Positions 11,997 to 25,900 of a stretch of 64,000 nt of DNA are shown piece by piece (positions within the stretch are counted from its first letter, which is position 1; every line of letters starts with the position of its first letter). Position numbers and translations under genes: made by a program. The notes under the pieces were generated by a model that saw nothing but the letters and a program-made list of their open reading frames with translations, had not been told where the DNA came from and did not search any database. Origin of the DNA: Rostratula benghalensis (lineage: Eukaryota > Chordata > Aves > Charadriiformes > Rostratulidae); contig VXAI01000275.1 of assembly GCA_013399305.1 (NCBI GenBank), positions 387,354 to 451,353 on the forward strand. The letters run 5' to 3'.

Positions 11997-14900
11997 AAGT
12001 CACAGGTGGGTTACTTCCTAGAGGTTTGGGACAAACTGTGTGATACTAGGAAGAACATTTAGGGAATGGACAAGACTTATTATGGGATGCTTAGGAAAGA
12101 AACTAGAGGTAGGGGCAGGTGGAAAAAGAGAAACAAACATGGAAGAATGGTTGGCTCATCGGTATGCTTGTCTAGACATGCCTTGCACCTGATCTGTCTT
12201 CTTAGTAAACTCCTTTTCTAAGTATATTCCTGGGTAAGGAACCCTCTACTCTGCGTGCATTTGCGTGCTCTGAAGTCTTAAGCCTCCAACTGGAGATCAC
12301 AGACCAGAGGGGCTGTGTGCCTGTGGTGCCAGCAACTGGATTGACCAGGGTGAGTGAAATCAAGCCTCGGCAACGGTGACCTGGAGTTTATCAGAAACTG
12401 GTGACTAAATCTCACTTTCCTACACAAAACCTCCTTGAGGCTATAAAGCATAGGAGTGTACAAAACTGTACATTTCATTTTCACTCAGTTTTGTCACTAT
12501 GCTAACTAACTGCTCCATTTAACACTGCCGTGGAACACAAACCTGTACTTTGAGGATGGCCTCAGCCTTTGGAACTTCACCTAATGCTGTGGCAGCCTCA
12601 GCTATATTTTAGTATCTGTTTGAGGTGTAGTTCCCATGAAAATTCTATCTATAGAATATGTGCATGTTCCCATTTATCCACCCTTCCCCTGTTAAGTCCC
12701 GATACTGTTGGGCCAAACTTCACAGAGAAGAGTCCCTGTCACTTACCCTCTTACAGACAGACTACAGCACAAGATCGTCTTACACACCAGTTAATTCAAC
12801 AGCAGGGAAACATCAGAAACACTGCAATAGGGACAAATTGAATTTTTGATGCCATGTTAGACAGCTGAGAAACCAAACACAAGACAAATCCAGAAGAAAC
12901 TAGATTTCTTTAGGTGAGAATCCTTCAGCTGCTCACTGAAGCCCCTGTTTATAAAACATCCCAGGCCAAGGAAGATTGAACCACCTTCCTGATTCTGTAA
13001 CTCCCATGGCCAATTTTTATATAGCAACGAGTCAAAAGACTGACTTGCCAGGTGTACTGCTGGCTGAAGGGATGCAGGAGCTGCAGGAATAGCTTGCAAC
13101 CGGGAGAGTATCCAGACCCGGCTTCATTCAGAATTGTCTCTGAAAGGTCTTATTTGTTTATTCCAAAAATGTTGATGCTACCACCTTTGTGAGCTTTTTC
13201 AAGAAGAATGAGTCCCAAGCTATAACTAGTCATTAAAAGGACAGAAAGAAGCCACAGCAGTGCACTGTCACTCTATTATCTGCTCTGCCACCAGCTTTCC
13301 TTTGTCATCTCATCAGCATCCTTCATATTCTGCCTCCATACCTCAGAGGCTGCAGTAACACCATTGGGAATTACTTATGAGTTCTTACAACACTTTGAAT
13401 TCCTTTAAATGCAACAGTCCTCTGATCTCCTCCTTTCATATAATGCTTATCCATGCATAGCACTTAGGGCAGGGGGAAAGGGAGAAGAGGAAACAGCAGG
13501 CAGAGAGAGGTGACTATAGAGTAACTACTGCCAGTGGGAATGCTCTTTGTCATTAATCACCTGCCCTCTAAGCAACTGAAGAAAGCTCAAAGGCTTTCCA
13601 AGTAAGTCAAGATAGAAAAATTAAGAGTAAGAATAAATCAATGGACAGACAGGAAGGCTTAAATCTATGCATGTCACCTATTGCAACTTGGAATAAAATA
13701 CTATCACCAGTGTAATTTAAGAGTTATTATATTTTCAGCATAAATATGCAGAGACCTAACTGCTTAGGCTATATGTAGTCTTTGCAGAAACACAAGGTCC
13801 AAATCCTTCTCTCCACCCTTAGATGCAGATCCTGGTCTCACCTACAAAAGCTGTTCCTAAAATGCAAATCTTCTCCAGTCCTACTTGCGTGGTGATCTCA
13901 GAAAGCAAAGTGGGTTGTTTTCTGCTTTTGCTATCTCCTACCTCCATACCTACGGCCTCTCATACTGGCAAATTACCCCAGCAGTAACATTTGCAATAAA
14001 GGATAACAGCTGCCCATACTTCTCCCCTGCCCCAACTCAAAACACAGAAGTGCTTTAATTTATATGAATAAGACCATCACCATTAGAATAATCCCTCACA
14101 GTATTCTCCTCATGCTTACAATTTCTATTCACATTAGCCAAGATACACTGGTGCCCCAAAGCAGCATCTGCCTCAAGTTAATGACATTAAGCAAAGTGTC
14201 ACTTTTCCCTTTCAAGGTAGCTAAGTGCCAATAGTGAGAAGTGATGGCCTAGTTACACCTATGCACTGTCTCCCTTTTATTTCTCAGTTACACTTTCCTT
14301 CAGACTGTCCAAGGCTGGGTCAGGTACATATACATACATGTACACATACATGCACAGAGATATATACACATACTTGTAACATGACTGCCAGCATTATTAT
14401 CTTCACCAATTCTTACAGCTCTTTTTTGTCCCTAACCATCTGTGTTGTACATTCATATACTCACACAGACATGCAAATAATTCATCTGGTCCATAAACAG
14501 ATGCTGTCCAGGGTCTACTTTCTCACAAGACCCTCTAGAGCAGACTGAAGGTGGACTATAGGTTATATTACTACACCATGTCCTGGGAAAAAAACAAAGC
14601 AATGTTCCCTTTTAGCCACAGGCAGTAACATCACCATGCCACCAGCATGCCATTGTACCCAAATCTGCCAAAGCTTCAAACGTGAGCTGAAAATCCCTCT
14701 TCTAGACAGCCTTCTGGCTGGCATGTAGGCAAGGAAGAGTGATGAGAAATGGCAAACCCGAGCAAGAGACGGGCTGCAAAAGGTGGAGGCACCCAGCACG
14801 CTTAAAGACCCTTGCCACTTTCTGCTCTACCAGTGACCTCTTGTGGGGAGGGTGGAAAACAACAGCCCCCTCTTTCCATACCACTTTTGAGTGACATCCC

Positions 14901-16742
14901 ACACAGCGTTAAACACAAACATCGCTCACAAAGGAACTTCAGTACTTTGCAAACTGCCAGAAAACTATTGCAAGTTGAGAAACAAGGGACAGGATAAGTA
15001 GGAAGACCCCCTCATTGATAAACGAGTAGGGATAAAAAAACACAGATGAAATTGAATTTTAGTATTCTGGACTGTATTACAAAAGAAGTGACTTTTTTTT
15101 TTTTAAAAACATTGTAAACATCGAAGACCCCTACAGAAATTGCTTTGGGAGGATAAATAACGAGAAATGACACTCTAATTTTTTACAGGGTAGGAAGCAG
15201 AAGTGCTGCAGAAGGCAAAATATTATGGAAAATGAAACTTTCAAGCAGCTCAGCACTAATGTGATGCTCCCTTTCACTAGTATTACCATATGATGTGCGA
15301 CAAACTGCTTAAAGCAAACTTTTTGTGGATATTCATCACCTGCATGTTCTCCATCTAATGGCTGTCTGCATAAAGATCCTGTAGGAGTGATCTGTGGTAG
15401 AACTGAAGGTGGGCTTTAGATAGGAAAAAAAGAAAGATCACATTATGGTAAGCATTCTCAGCATCGGTGCCTAATACTACAGCATTAGCTATGACAGTTT
15501 TTTCTGGCTCAGTTTGCCACCTTAAAAAGTAAAGTATTTGCTATCTGTGCACAACTATCATAACAATTGTGTACCTCTCTGTGGCACTCGTGAAACTGTT
15601 CAGAAATGCTACTATTTTCATAGCAGGATGGGAATAAAATGCAATAAATCAATATTAGGGCCACACATATTACATGAGCACTAACAAAGCTACTTATTTA
15701 CAGTTAGGTTCTGGGAAAAAGCTTGCAGTCAGAAAAATAATAAAACTTACGGATCAAATTATGAATAATATGCATTTCACTTCCAGTTTGCCCTAGCCTT
15801 TGAATGTTTGAATCAATGGATTTATTTTAAAACACCTGAACTTATATTATCAAAAGAAAAATGAACAATCCATGAGAACCAAATGAAACACACAGGAAGT
15901 AGGATCAAAAAATTCATATTATCACAAAAGCCCACCTCTTCCCAACAGAGTAAACATAGCAGTGTAGGTTTGATGTGGAAGAGGAAAATGTTGAAGCTGT
16001 TGAAATTTAAGAAAAAAAAAAAACAAAAAACCCCAAACACTTTGCCCAGGAGTTTCACAGTAGTTTGGCAACAACACAGAAGCAGTGAGATTCTGGTATC
16101 TAGCTCCAGCAGAGTGATCTAATCAAGAGAATTCTGTGCTTTTCCCAATTTTGACCTTTTTGTTCTGTTAATTCTGCCTATTATCTCCTTGCCATTCTCC
16201 TTCTTCACCACCTATTCCATCCCAGTCTCCACTTCAGATTTTCCTGTCACCATTAGACTCCCACAAATACCCATAGCTCTGACTCAGGGCAGAAAACAAA
16301 GCTCAGAAAAGTCAAGAACTTAAAAATGGCGTTTTGTTTGAGACCTCAAGACCTGAATGTGCAGCAGTACCACCTCTCCCTGTTGGAGCATATGACCTAG
16401 GCCACATAGTCCTGAACTGCAATGTCCTTCAAATCACTTGAGCACTTACTAAACCTCAGTGATATGCTTGCTGTCAGAGCCCAGGGAAAAACTGACTGAT
16501 GTTAAGATACCTTCGAACTATTTTAATGCTCATGAGCTAAGCAACAGTATGTAAACTTGCTTTCACAACCTCTTAAACAGAAAAACTGCATTTCAATGAC
16601 AGCCTTCCATAATTAAAGACAACACTAGTGAAAGATAGTTTACATGATTAATATATTTTACTCAGTATGTACACAGTTCTCCAAACACATTGGTGCATAC
16701 AATGGCAGTTTATGAAGTATTAAGTCACCACCTAATCAACTG
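11997..16742. other. Intergenic DNA and probable 3' UTR of NDUFA9
   Basis: The part just below 16,743 must hold the NDUFA9 3' UTR (minus strand). No AATAAA occurs in the first few hundred bases after the stop. AGTAAA (16,657-16,662) and the overlapping AATATA (16,652-16,657) are variant poly(A) hexamers about 85 bases past the stop, and ATTAAA lies near 16,520-16,527; I cannot choose between them. The rest shows no recognisable gene. A CA/TA-rich patch (ACATACATGTACACATAC and similar) at about 14,320-14,375 is microsatellite-like. Confidence 0.5.
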
Positions 16743-16913
16743 TTACATGGGATATGTCTTAGCTGGTTTCGCTTCCTCCAGCTCAGCATCCAACCAGCGG
16801 TATCTGCGGTGACGGCGCAGAACTTCAATTGCTTTTTGTTCTAGTGATGTTGGTTGAATACCCAGGTCTTCCAAACCAGGAAGATCAGAAAACGTCATGT
16901 CTGTTGTGTGAAA
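16743..16913 (-). CDS. NDUFA9: NDUFA9 coding exon 11 and stop
   Basis: Residues 325-380 and [23 protein letters not shown], then [20 protein letters not shown] and KPAKTYPM. The acceptor is the less usual TTTAAAG, preceded on the coding strand by an almost pure T tract (16,918-16,958). Confidence 0.96.
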   Translation of the reverse strand, partial: FHTTDMTFSDLPGLEDLGIQPTSLEQKAIEVLRRHRRYRWLDAELEEAKPAKTYPM

Positions 16914-19900
16914 CTTTAAAAAGGAAAGAAAAAAAAAAGAAAAAAAAAAAAAAAAAGAGAGATGGAATTCACTTGATATAATGAACAGTATTACACCCAA
17001 AGCAACTATTCAAGTACTAAAAAAAGTGTTGTGTACTTACACCTGAGGTCACCTTTTTTTCTTCTACAGAAACAAGTTAGCATAAATCCCTAATACTAGA
17101 AAAATTTTAGTAAGTCTCAAAACATTTTTCTACAAATAGCAGCTCTTGGGGTATTTTACTGCAATTTCATGGCTGCTAATGTAAGACCCTTTCCCCCAAG
17201 AAAGAACCTTGCAAATACAATGCACTGCTGCATCTTGTAATGGATATGAAGAACTATTCAAACACAAACGTGGACTCAGCCAGCTATGCATCAGTCCCAG
17301 TTCCTTGGGAACTACAGCATTATTATACAAGGTATTGAGTACCCAGTTTACTTCAACAGGAGATACAGATGTTCCACATCTGGGCAAAAGGTCTTCCAGG
17401 CTTCAAATTTAGATTCAGAATAAATAGTGATGTGACATCCGGGAAGTGTCTTCATTTTCTCTCCATCGGGTATACATTATGAGGAAGATTACTACATTGC
17501 AACCACAAAATTAGGCCAAGCTTGTTAATGCACGTTTGCACTGCAATTGTATACATTCTGCTTTGTCAAGAAAATGTATGTTGAATTATCACCATCATTA
17601 GGTTGTTTTTCTCTGTTCATGGTTTACAACAGGGTCCTGTGCAGGACAAGTATTTAATTCTATTACTGTATTTGCAACACATATGACCTAAATCTTACAA
17701 AACAGGCATTTCTCTTATGCTATTATTCCTTGATATGTGTAGATTGCTTAAGGATGAAAAACTGGGAAAGAGGAACAATCAGACACAGAAGTGACAAGGA
17801 GAAACTCCCTCTTACGCTACCCATGCTAGAGCTGAATTGCAGTAGTTCTAGTGATCTGGTTCAGGCTTATTTTACCAAGTGTCACTCTACAAACTAAAAA
17901 GGCAGCTAGAAGGAATGTTTCCAGGAGATGCTACATCTACATCCTAGGTCAATATAGCCAACAGAACTAGGATGCCAATTCGCTACAGTATGGAGGAAGG
18001 GCGAAAGGTTTGCACTTAGGCTGTGAATAAGCAAAACTCCTTTATTACACACTATCCACAGTTTTTCACAATTATGTCTAATCAGAACAGGAAGCTGCCT
18101 TATTTTACAGCTGGAGGAATGTAAACATATAAATTAATTGCTTACAACTATTCAGTAAGCAGCTGAGTAAGTACAGGACCCAGTTCTCCCAGATTCATTC
18201 TCTCAAATTAGTTTGGGGACAATCAGGGCGAAAAAGACTATTGATAATGCATCAAAACTCCAAATCTGCAATTAGGGAGAGTACCTGCAACCTTCAGAGA
18301 GCAGCAAGCTTGGAGCCTGTCAAAGTGCATGACCCTATCATTGCTAACCTACACACGTACCAACTGTTTTGACATTAATACTTGCTAAGTCACTACTGTT
18401 TCCCCACTTGCAGTTGTTTTTTTGCAAGATATTTCTCCACCCCCATCTAGACATCCTGAGAAGTTACGAGTAAACATTAAGTTGAAACATGTTCATGAGA
18501 AAAGCATTTTAATGTTAAGTGAGAATTTGGGCTACATCCAGTGTTGTCAATTCAACTTGAGTTGTTAAAAATGCCATGATCTGCATGGTACAAGTGATTT
18601 TAACGCATCTAATTACCTAGAAGTGGGTAGTGCTCCCTTGCATCAGTTAGCTGCTGTTGCACATCCAGTCTTTACTTTGGTTTTGGGGAAGTGGACATGG
18701 GCACAGCAAAGCATGCAGCCTTGACCACTTTCAGCAATAAAGAAAGCTGGGCCCTTTCCCTGACCTCATCATGTTACTTCTTGCTATCTGACTCTCTCAG
18801 CAATTGTTTCAACCTCCTTTGTAAATATACTTAGAGAAATATGTTAACTATTCTTCCTCCAGCAATACTAGTGGAAAGATTACATCATAAGGATGCCTTT
18901 TAAACAAAAATTCTGTTAGTGTCTCTCTAAGTCTTTGTAAGATGATACCAGAGGTATCTCCAGACTCCTTTGACTGTGTATCCCCTTGACACTGTAACAG
19001 TTCTGGACAAATAAGAGCAATATTGCAAAACAGTAGCTGCAGCACTTGTATGGCAGAAACCATAACCATTTCTGAGGAAGGTTATGTATAAACACCGTTA
19101 AAAATTTAAATTTTTGTAGTATCCAAACAGTCTGAAAGCACTTCTAATTAAATTCTAGCCACTGAATTGGCTGAAATACCACGCCACACAATGTACACAT
19201 ACTTCAGCACTCATTGAATGCTAAACTACAAGTGCAAGTTACAAATACACAGCAAAACATTTACCAAGAACTTTTGGATTGTCCTACACTTACCCGGTCC
19301 ACTTTGTCTCGTGTTAACCATGGCTCAAATGGACTAATCTCAAAGAATCTTGCAACCAAGCTGTAATCAGAAAGATTATTGCACAAGTATAGTCATTATC
19401 CAGATACAAAGAAGATAATAAGATCCGGTAAAAATACTTCACACTTAATAGACAATGAGCAAGAGCTTGTTCTCTAGCTGTTCTTGCAAGCTATGCATTC
19501 ATTAAAGCAGTAGACATGCCAGCCAGCAAGTTTTTAGTTGTGTTTCTGGTAACTTTAATTGCTTGCTACTGAACTATGCTTTTGCTTTGGAAGGGAAAGG
19601 AGGAGCAGATATCTAGAAGTAAAAATGAGTATTAGTGGGTGCGAAAATAAACCTCCACATACAACTCCTCACACACCAGAGGTCTTGCCCCTGCCTTTCC
19701 TTCAAACTCTGTTCCCTAGTAGTGTAGGCAGTAATCCAATTAGTCAGGAAGTTTGATTTAATGCCTCCATGAGAAAACATGCTTGCTGACAACTAAATGA
19801 GTTAACAGCCGTACAAACAAGATGATGGAATCTGAAGCAATTTGCATCTACAAAAAGGCTGAGGATTAGTATATCTGCAGCTTCCAGAAATGAAGTTTCT

Positions 19901-22900
19901 CATGAGAGAAAGAAAATGTGGCAGAGAAAAAAAGAAAATAACACTACAACTCTTGCTCAGTGTCTTGGGACCAACAATATTCAAGGTAGAATCTCTTACT
20001 GAAATGCTCACCTGGGAGACCAGGGTGTTACTAAGTTACTGCACCTAAGCATAATTATGTTTATCACCCTTTTAGATGCACTCTTTTCTCAAAAAAAAAA
20101 AACAAACCAACAACAACCCCACAACATGGACTGCAGCAAGTGTGAATAAAACTAATAAACACTCACACAGTTACTTTTCAAAAAAGCTGATTGTGGCAGC
20201 GGAGACATGTTAACCTGATGCCTCTACAACCAATTCAAAAACAGCCACACCAGTTGTTGTTCTAGCATTCATCATTGGTTACCTGAATGCAATGTTGACT
20301 CTTATTAGCCGACTGGTAGGAGGCTTCTAACACTGGTGACTTTTTTAGCTTATTAGATTGCATTGTACTAAAATTGAGGAGGATGAGCACCAGCCCATTA
20401 ACTCAACTCAAGCATGCTGAGGGCAATTTCTAAAACAGCATTTGCTGTTTGACATAGCTCATCAAAAGTGTGTGATTATGCCTTAAGGACTAGGCCTAGA
20501 CTCAGATTTATTCTGCACTTTTTCATGCACTATTACTCAGTAACTGCAATTCAGCAAATCAGGTTCTCAGTGCCCCCTGAGGCCAAAACACACGGCCAAA
20601 CTCTTACTACCTCCTCATTTATTAATATCTTCTAAAAGACGTTATTGCCTTCATATCACAGACAGAGAAGCACGTGCTTGCAACTGTACTGCTCAAATTC
20701 CCAGGCCAACATCTCAATAGAAATTTATCTCCAACATTAGCTCAAATCAATACAAGGGGCTGAGCTAGAAAGTCAGTCAATAGCCATACCCATCCTTATC
20801 CCAACTTTGTTTCCAAGGTGGCAGCACTCACCAGACTGTAAGGACAGCTGACAGTAGCAATACCTTAAGCTGCTGCAGAAAAATCTATCAGAGCCTATGG
20901 TCGGCAACACACACAGATTTTCCCTGTGGTACCATGACAAGTTCATTTAGTTGGCTACTAATTGTCTCTGCTTAGGACCTCTTGCTACTTCTTGACTCAG
21001 CAAAGCCATTCATTGACTCTGGAATGAATAGTTAAATTTACAAATACACCTTCCGTATAGCTCATCAAATGCAGGCCTGTGCCTGAGCAGAAGACTCAAA
21101 CCAGCTAATGAGTAGCTAGGGAAATTCAGTTTCTACAGTCCTATCACATTGAACAGTTGACAACATTAAACAACCGATGCAACAGTTATTCATGCTTCTG
21201 TGCCCACCTAGTGGCTCCCAAGTTCTTAGTGAAGGAAGGGTCCCACTTACTGATAGAGAGGACGAGGAAGCGGATAGGGAAGAAAGGTTCGAAAGCAAAC
21301 TGCGTAGATGTATTCTACCATGTCATAAAGGCGGTATCTCTTAGGTCTGAAAGAAAAATTAACACGCATTACAGGTATGTTAGGTATATACATTGCAGCA
21401 AGAGACAAAAATTTTAAAGGCCTCTATAAACCCAAGCCTGCCAAAGACCTGTTTTCCTTAATCTAAATGATTTGTCATTTCACCCATGAGAGGGAAACAC
21501 ATTTTGGCTTTCCGGATTCTGTACTGTTTGAAATAGAGAAGGATTAAGTTAGAAAAACAGATCATCTGACACCAGTGATGGTTAACAGCATAAGTCACAA
21601 ATTGCAAAATTGTTTTGTTACCTTGCTGGGTGCTGATGTCCAGGCACTGGCTCGGAGCAGGGGCTACAGGGGTGGACTCTGTGGAAAGGCTAGGGCTACC
21701 TAATGCCAGGCACAGCTGGCTCCAGCAGACCCAATGCAGGGCACAGCTGAGCCCCTCAGACAAGAAGGCACCTCTGGGAAACGTATTTAAGGAAGAGCAA
21801 AAATGCCACACAGGCAAAGAGGAGGAAACAAGTGTGAGAAGCAGTCCTGCAGATACCAAGGTGAGAGGAGATGCTCCAGGAAGTCGAGCAGAGTTTTCCC
21901 TGCAGCCCCTGGAGAGCCCGTGCTAGAGCAGGTTTATTCTGAAGGACTACAGCCCATGGAAGGGCCCATGATGGAGCAGGGGAAGTGCGAGGAGGAAGAA
22001 GGGGCCGAGAGGAGCTGTTATGGACTGACACCATAACCTGCCATTCCCTATTCTTCTGTACCGCTTAGGGAGAGGAAACAGCAGAGTTGGGAGTGAAGGA
22101 CTGAAGGTGAGTATGGGAAAAGGGGGTTAGTGGAAAAGGTAGTGTTTTAGTCTTTTTGTCTTTACTTCACACTGTTCAAATCCACTTTAATTGACAGTAA
22201 ATTAAATTAATTTTTTCCCAAGTCAAGTCTGTTTGGCCCATGACAGTTACCAGTAAGCAATCTCCCTGCCTTTATCTCAACCCATACAGGTTTTTATACT
22301 ATTTCCTTCTGCTGTCCTGTTGAGAAGGGGGAGTGAGCAGCTGGGTGGGCATGAGGCTGTTGGCCAAGGCTAATTCACTACAATCATATTGAATAGAGTG
22401 TATTCTGTGTACCTTTAAAGCACACCTTTAACATGCCTCCTCTGTGAGATAACTACTGACTCAAATTCTGAATACAAGATTTTTATTGCTGGGACAGGGC
22501 TGAATTTGTACAAGCCCAATTGGCAGTTTGTAATAGAAAGAAGCCAGAAAAAAGCCAGAAAGCAAATGGTGAAATTAAGAAAGGTTTATTAACAAAATAC
22601 CTCATTTTCTGGTAGCAAATGGCTAGAAAGAAATTGCTTCACTTGCCTTTGGATAACTAAGAACATACTGTCCTTCTGTCATCTACATATCTATTCTTTT
22701 TGATTAAAATAGTAGGTTTGAATGGCTGTCTAGCATTTGTTTCCACTTGTTCTTTAGTTTGACAGTTCATGACATCCCAGTGATCTGAAAGCAACTTCAA
22801 GTTACTTATTGTAAAATACAAACCAGTGACAAACGTTGCACTATGTGAGTAAAAAGCTGTCACTGCAACTGCATCACAAAAAAAACATGGAAAAAGTAAC

Positions 22901-25900
22901 ATAGTCTCAGATAAGCCTTTTGCAAAATCCAAGACACTATGCACATTTACAGTGTGCGAGAGGGGAGGAGAGAGATGCACGCAACAGAAAAAAAAAGGAG
23001 ACCTGTTCAGCACCACTTGAATCTTGACTATTTAATTAGTCAAATGTTTCCATTTGTATCTTGACTACATATACTACATATATTTGCTACATATATTGGA
23101 TGTGGACCGGTTCCAGCCCTGTTACAGTATCAAAACATAGGCCCACTACCTTGGCATTTGCCAGGGTGTTTATTCTTAATGCTGACATTCTATTCTGACT
23201 TGAAGCTTTTGTATACAAAACATTTCAAGCAATCCACATTCTCTATCCATTCTAATTCCAAGTTGTTTCCACACAGATTTCGCAGAATTTTCTCCAAATA
23301 TATGTTGTCTAGCATGTTTCCCAAGACTGCCTATTTCTTGCAATGAGGCCTAAACTAGGATTTTCAGAGTAGTCACAGTATGAGCTTGAGTCATTTTTCC
23401 TCCCAAAAAGGAGGTGGAATTTACTGCAGCTCAAACTGTGTGCATGGATGGAGAAATTAAATGTTCTGTGCAGCATGCCAAAGAGTGACACCAAAAAGAA
23501 GTACTTTAATTAATTAGAATCAGAAAAGTAACCTACCCAGCCAAGGCGTAGGTTTTTCCTTTAGCATCAGGATCCTGAATTGCATTAATAATTGCCTTTG
23601 CTACATCAACCACCTGTAAGAAACAAACTCAGACAACTACCAAAAGAAAAATGGAAAGCATTCACACCCTGCTCTTTCAGAAGTGATTTACTAGGGTGTG
23701 GGGGGGAAAGAGCTCAATACACACACAGAACACAGAATTGTCTTGTTTCATCCAAAACTTACATATACTGGTTGCTTCACTGTTTTTTTGCCGAGAGAAA
23801 TAAGAGGCACACCACCAAACCAGCGCATGTCTGACAGAAAAACACATACATAACTTGAGAATAACATCTGTGAATCCTTTCAGTAAACAAATAACCAATA
23901 ACCTTTGCACTATGCTGAGGGTGGACGTCTTCTGAAAACTGACTTAACTTTAAAAAAAACACCAAACAACAGATTGGGAAGAACTACTATCAAATTTCAG
24001 TAGCGCTGTTTCCAATTCACATTTAGGGTCAATCTTTATATTCCACCATTACAAACTTGAAAAATTACTTTCAGGGTTAAGATGACCAGATCTCTGCTCA
24101 GAACAACCTAAATTAAAAAAAAAAAAAAAGTAGTACACCACGACCCCACAGAAAGGAATCAAACAGTAAAATCTAACTAGATTCAGAAGTAATTGAGGCA
24201 TAAGGTGAAAAATTATTGTGTTTTTATTACACACCTTTGGCTAAAAAAATTCAGCACATTTCTGACATTTCTCTTTGCTTTTTAAAAGCAAACTCACATT
24301 TTCCCTGTGTTCTCTATAGACAGGTATGTAAATCATACATGGTTTTACTATTTCAAGAATACATACTTGCATAATGATTGAGAAATCGGTCCTCTCTCCC
24401 AAACATCTCAGAGGGCTTCAAAATTACAGCATCTGGAAATTCTTCCCTCACGGCTTTCTCTCCAACAGCCTATCATTCAGTTAAAATTAACACATCCATT
24501 AGATCCACTCTGAACAGACCAGAAGATAATGCCTTTTCAGAACTTAATGCATCCTGACTACAGCACTTAAAAAAAATACACCATAATTAGCACAAAAATT
24601 ATTTATATCCGAGGTATTTGATCTCTGTCAAGATATGCTAAGATAAAGGTCCCACAGAACGTCCCAAAAGACCCATAAATACATAGCTTATTTCTTCTAG
24701 TTAACATAGAATAAAGTCATTTAAAGTGACCAAGGTGAAAAAGGAAGAAGCCTAACCTAAGTACTTCTGCTTATGCCAGACCAGAGTCTGGAAGAAAGCA
24801 GGTTTACGTAACTCCTGCTACATTATCAGAATACTCCAAAAGCTGCTTAAGTATAGCTACAAATTTCAGTGGCAGACATCTACCTTCCACATGGGACTGG
24901 CTGATACAGTAAGGCCTAACTATCCTACAGAGCTGTTATGCATCGAGAGCTGTAAAATTTTAACCTTAGTTTTTAAAAAAAAATTATACTAAAACCAAGA
25001 CAAGAGTACAGAAAGCTCAAACAAAACAAAAATATCTGAAACTGGGACAACAGCTACATTAAAAAGAGAAAATTATACTTGCTAAAAAGGGAAAAAATAA
25101 CAGGATACCAAAACCAGATTTTTTATTTTTCCCAAGAATAGGTGACAGTCCCACTCCAAGGGCCTGTAGTCATGATACTCATCTGTCTTTGCAGTATTCA
25201 TTTTGGCATGAACTACTTACTTTGCTAGGTCACTGAAGCCTTAGATGTTAGGCCTGATAGCGTATCCCTAACCATCAAACTAGTTCCTCTTTCTTAATTA
25301 CAGTAATTTTAGATGCAAAGAGTTTCCAGGAATACAATATCTACTTCCCTTCAAAGCACATGAAGTACTAATGAGGATTTCTAGTTCCAGTAAGCACAGT
25401 AACTCAAGAATTCCTCAGCTGCAGAAAACATTCCTTAGTAAATTCATACACCAATTTCAAAGTTAGCTCTTGTAAAATATACTTAAATAAAAAAATAAAA
25501 AAATCCAGACTTACTTTACTCCTGAGGTATTTGGAAGGGCTCTTCATGTTAGCATTCAGGTGAGAGATATGAATAAACTTTTCCACACCAGCTTCCCTAG
25601 TTATCCGAGCAATGCTTTTCGGAATATTTACAAATTCATCTTCAAAATTGAAATTTCTAAGACAAGGCAAAAAACAAATTTTAATTTAAGAGCAATCAAC
25701 AATGGCTGCCTACCAACCAATAGCAATCATTACATATTACTTGAATATATTTCAAAAACCTATCTTGATGTTGTTAGGAAGTTTCTCTTTGTGAGGGACT
25801 CTTCATATCACAAAAATGTGAGGCCCAAGTGAAACACAACAGTAAGCTTCAACTACAGCGATAGTATTGTCTGCTTTTTCACTGTTAAGACTAAATCAGT

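Noticed and set aside
1383..16742. GALNT8, the neighbour expected downstream of NDUFA9 from mammalian gene order
   Set aside because: I looked on the minus strand for GalNAc-transferase motifs such as WGGEN and found none; it may lie beyond the window or be absent.
21615..22036. Overlapping open frames on both strands (77-133 codons)
   Set aside because: They lie on the ERVL-type LTR in intron 8; LTRs of this family are often open by composition.
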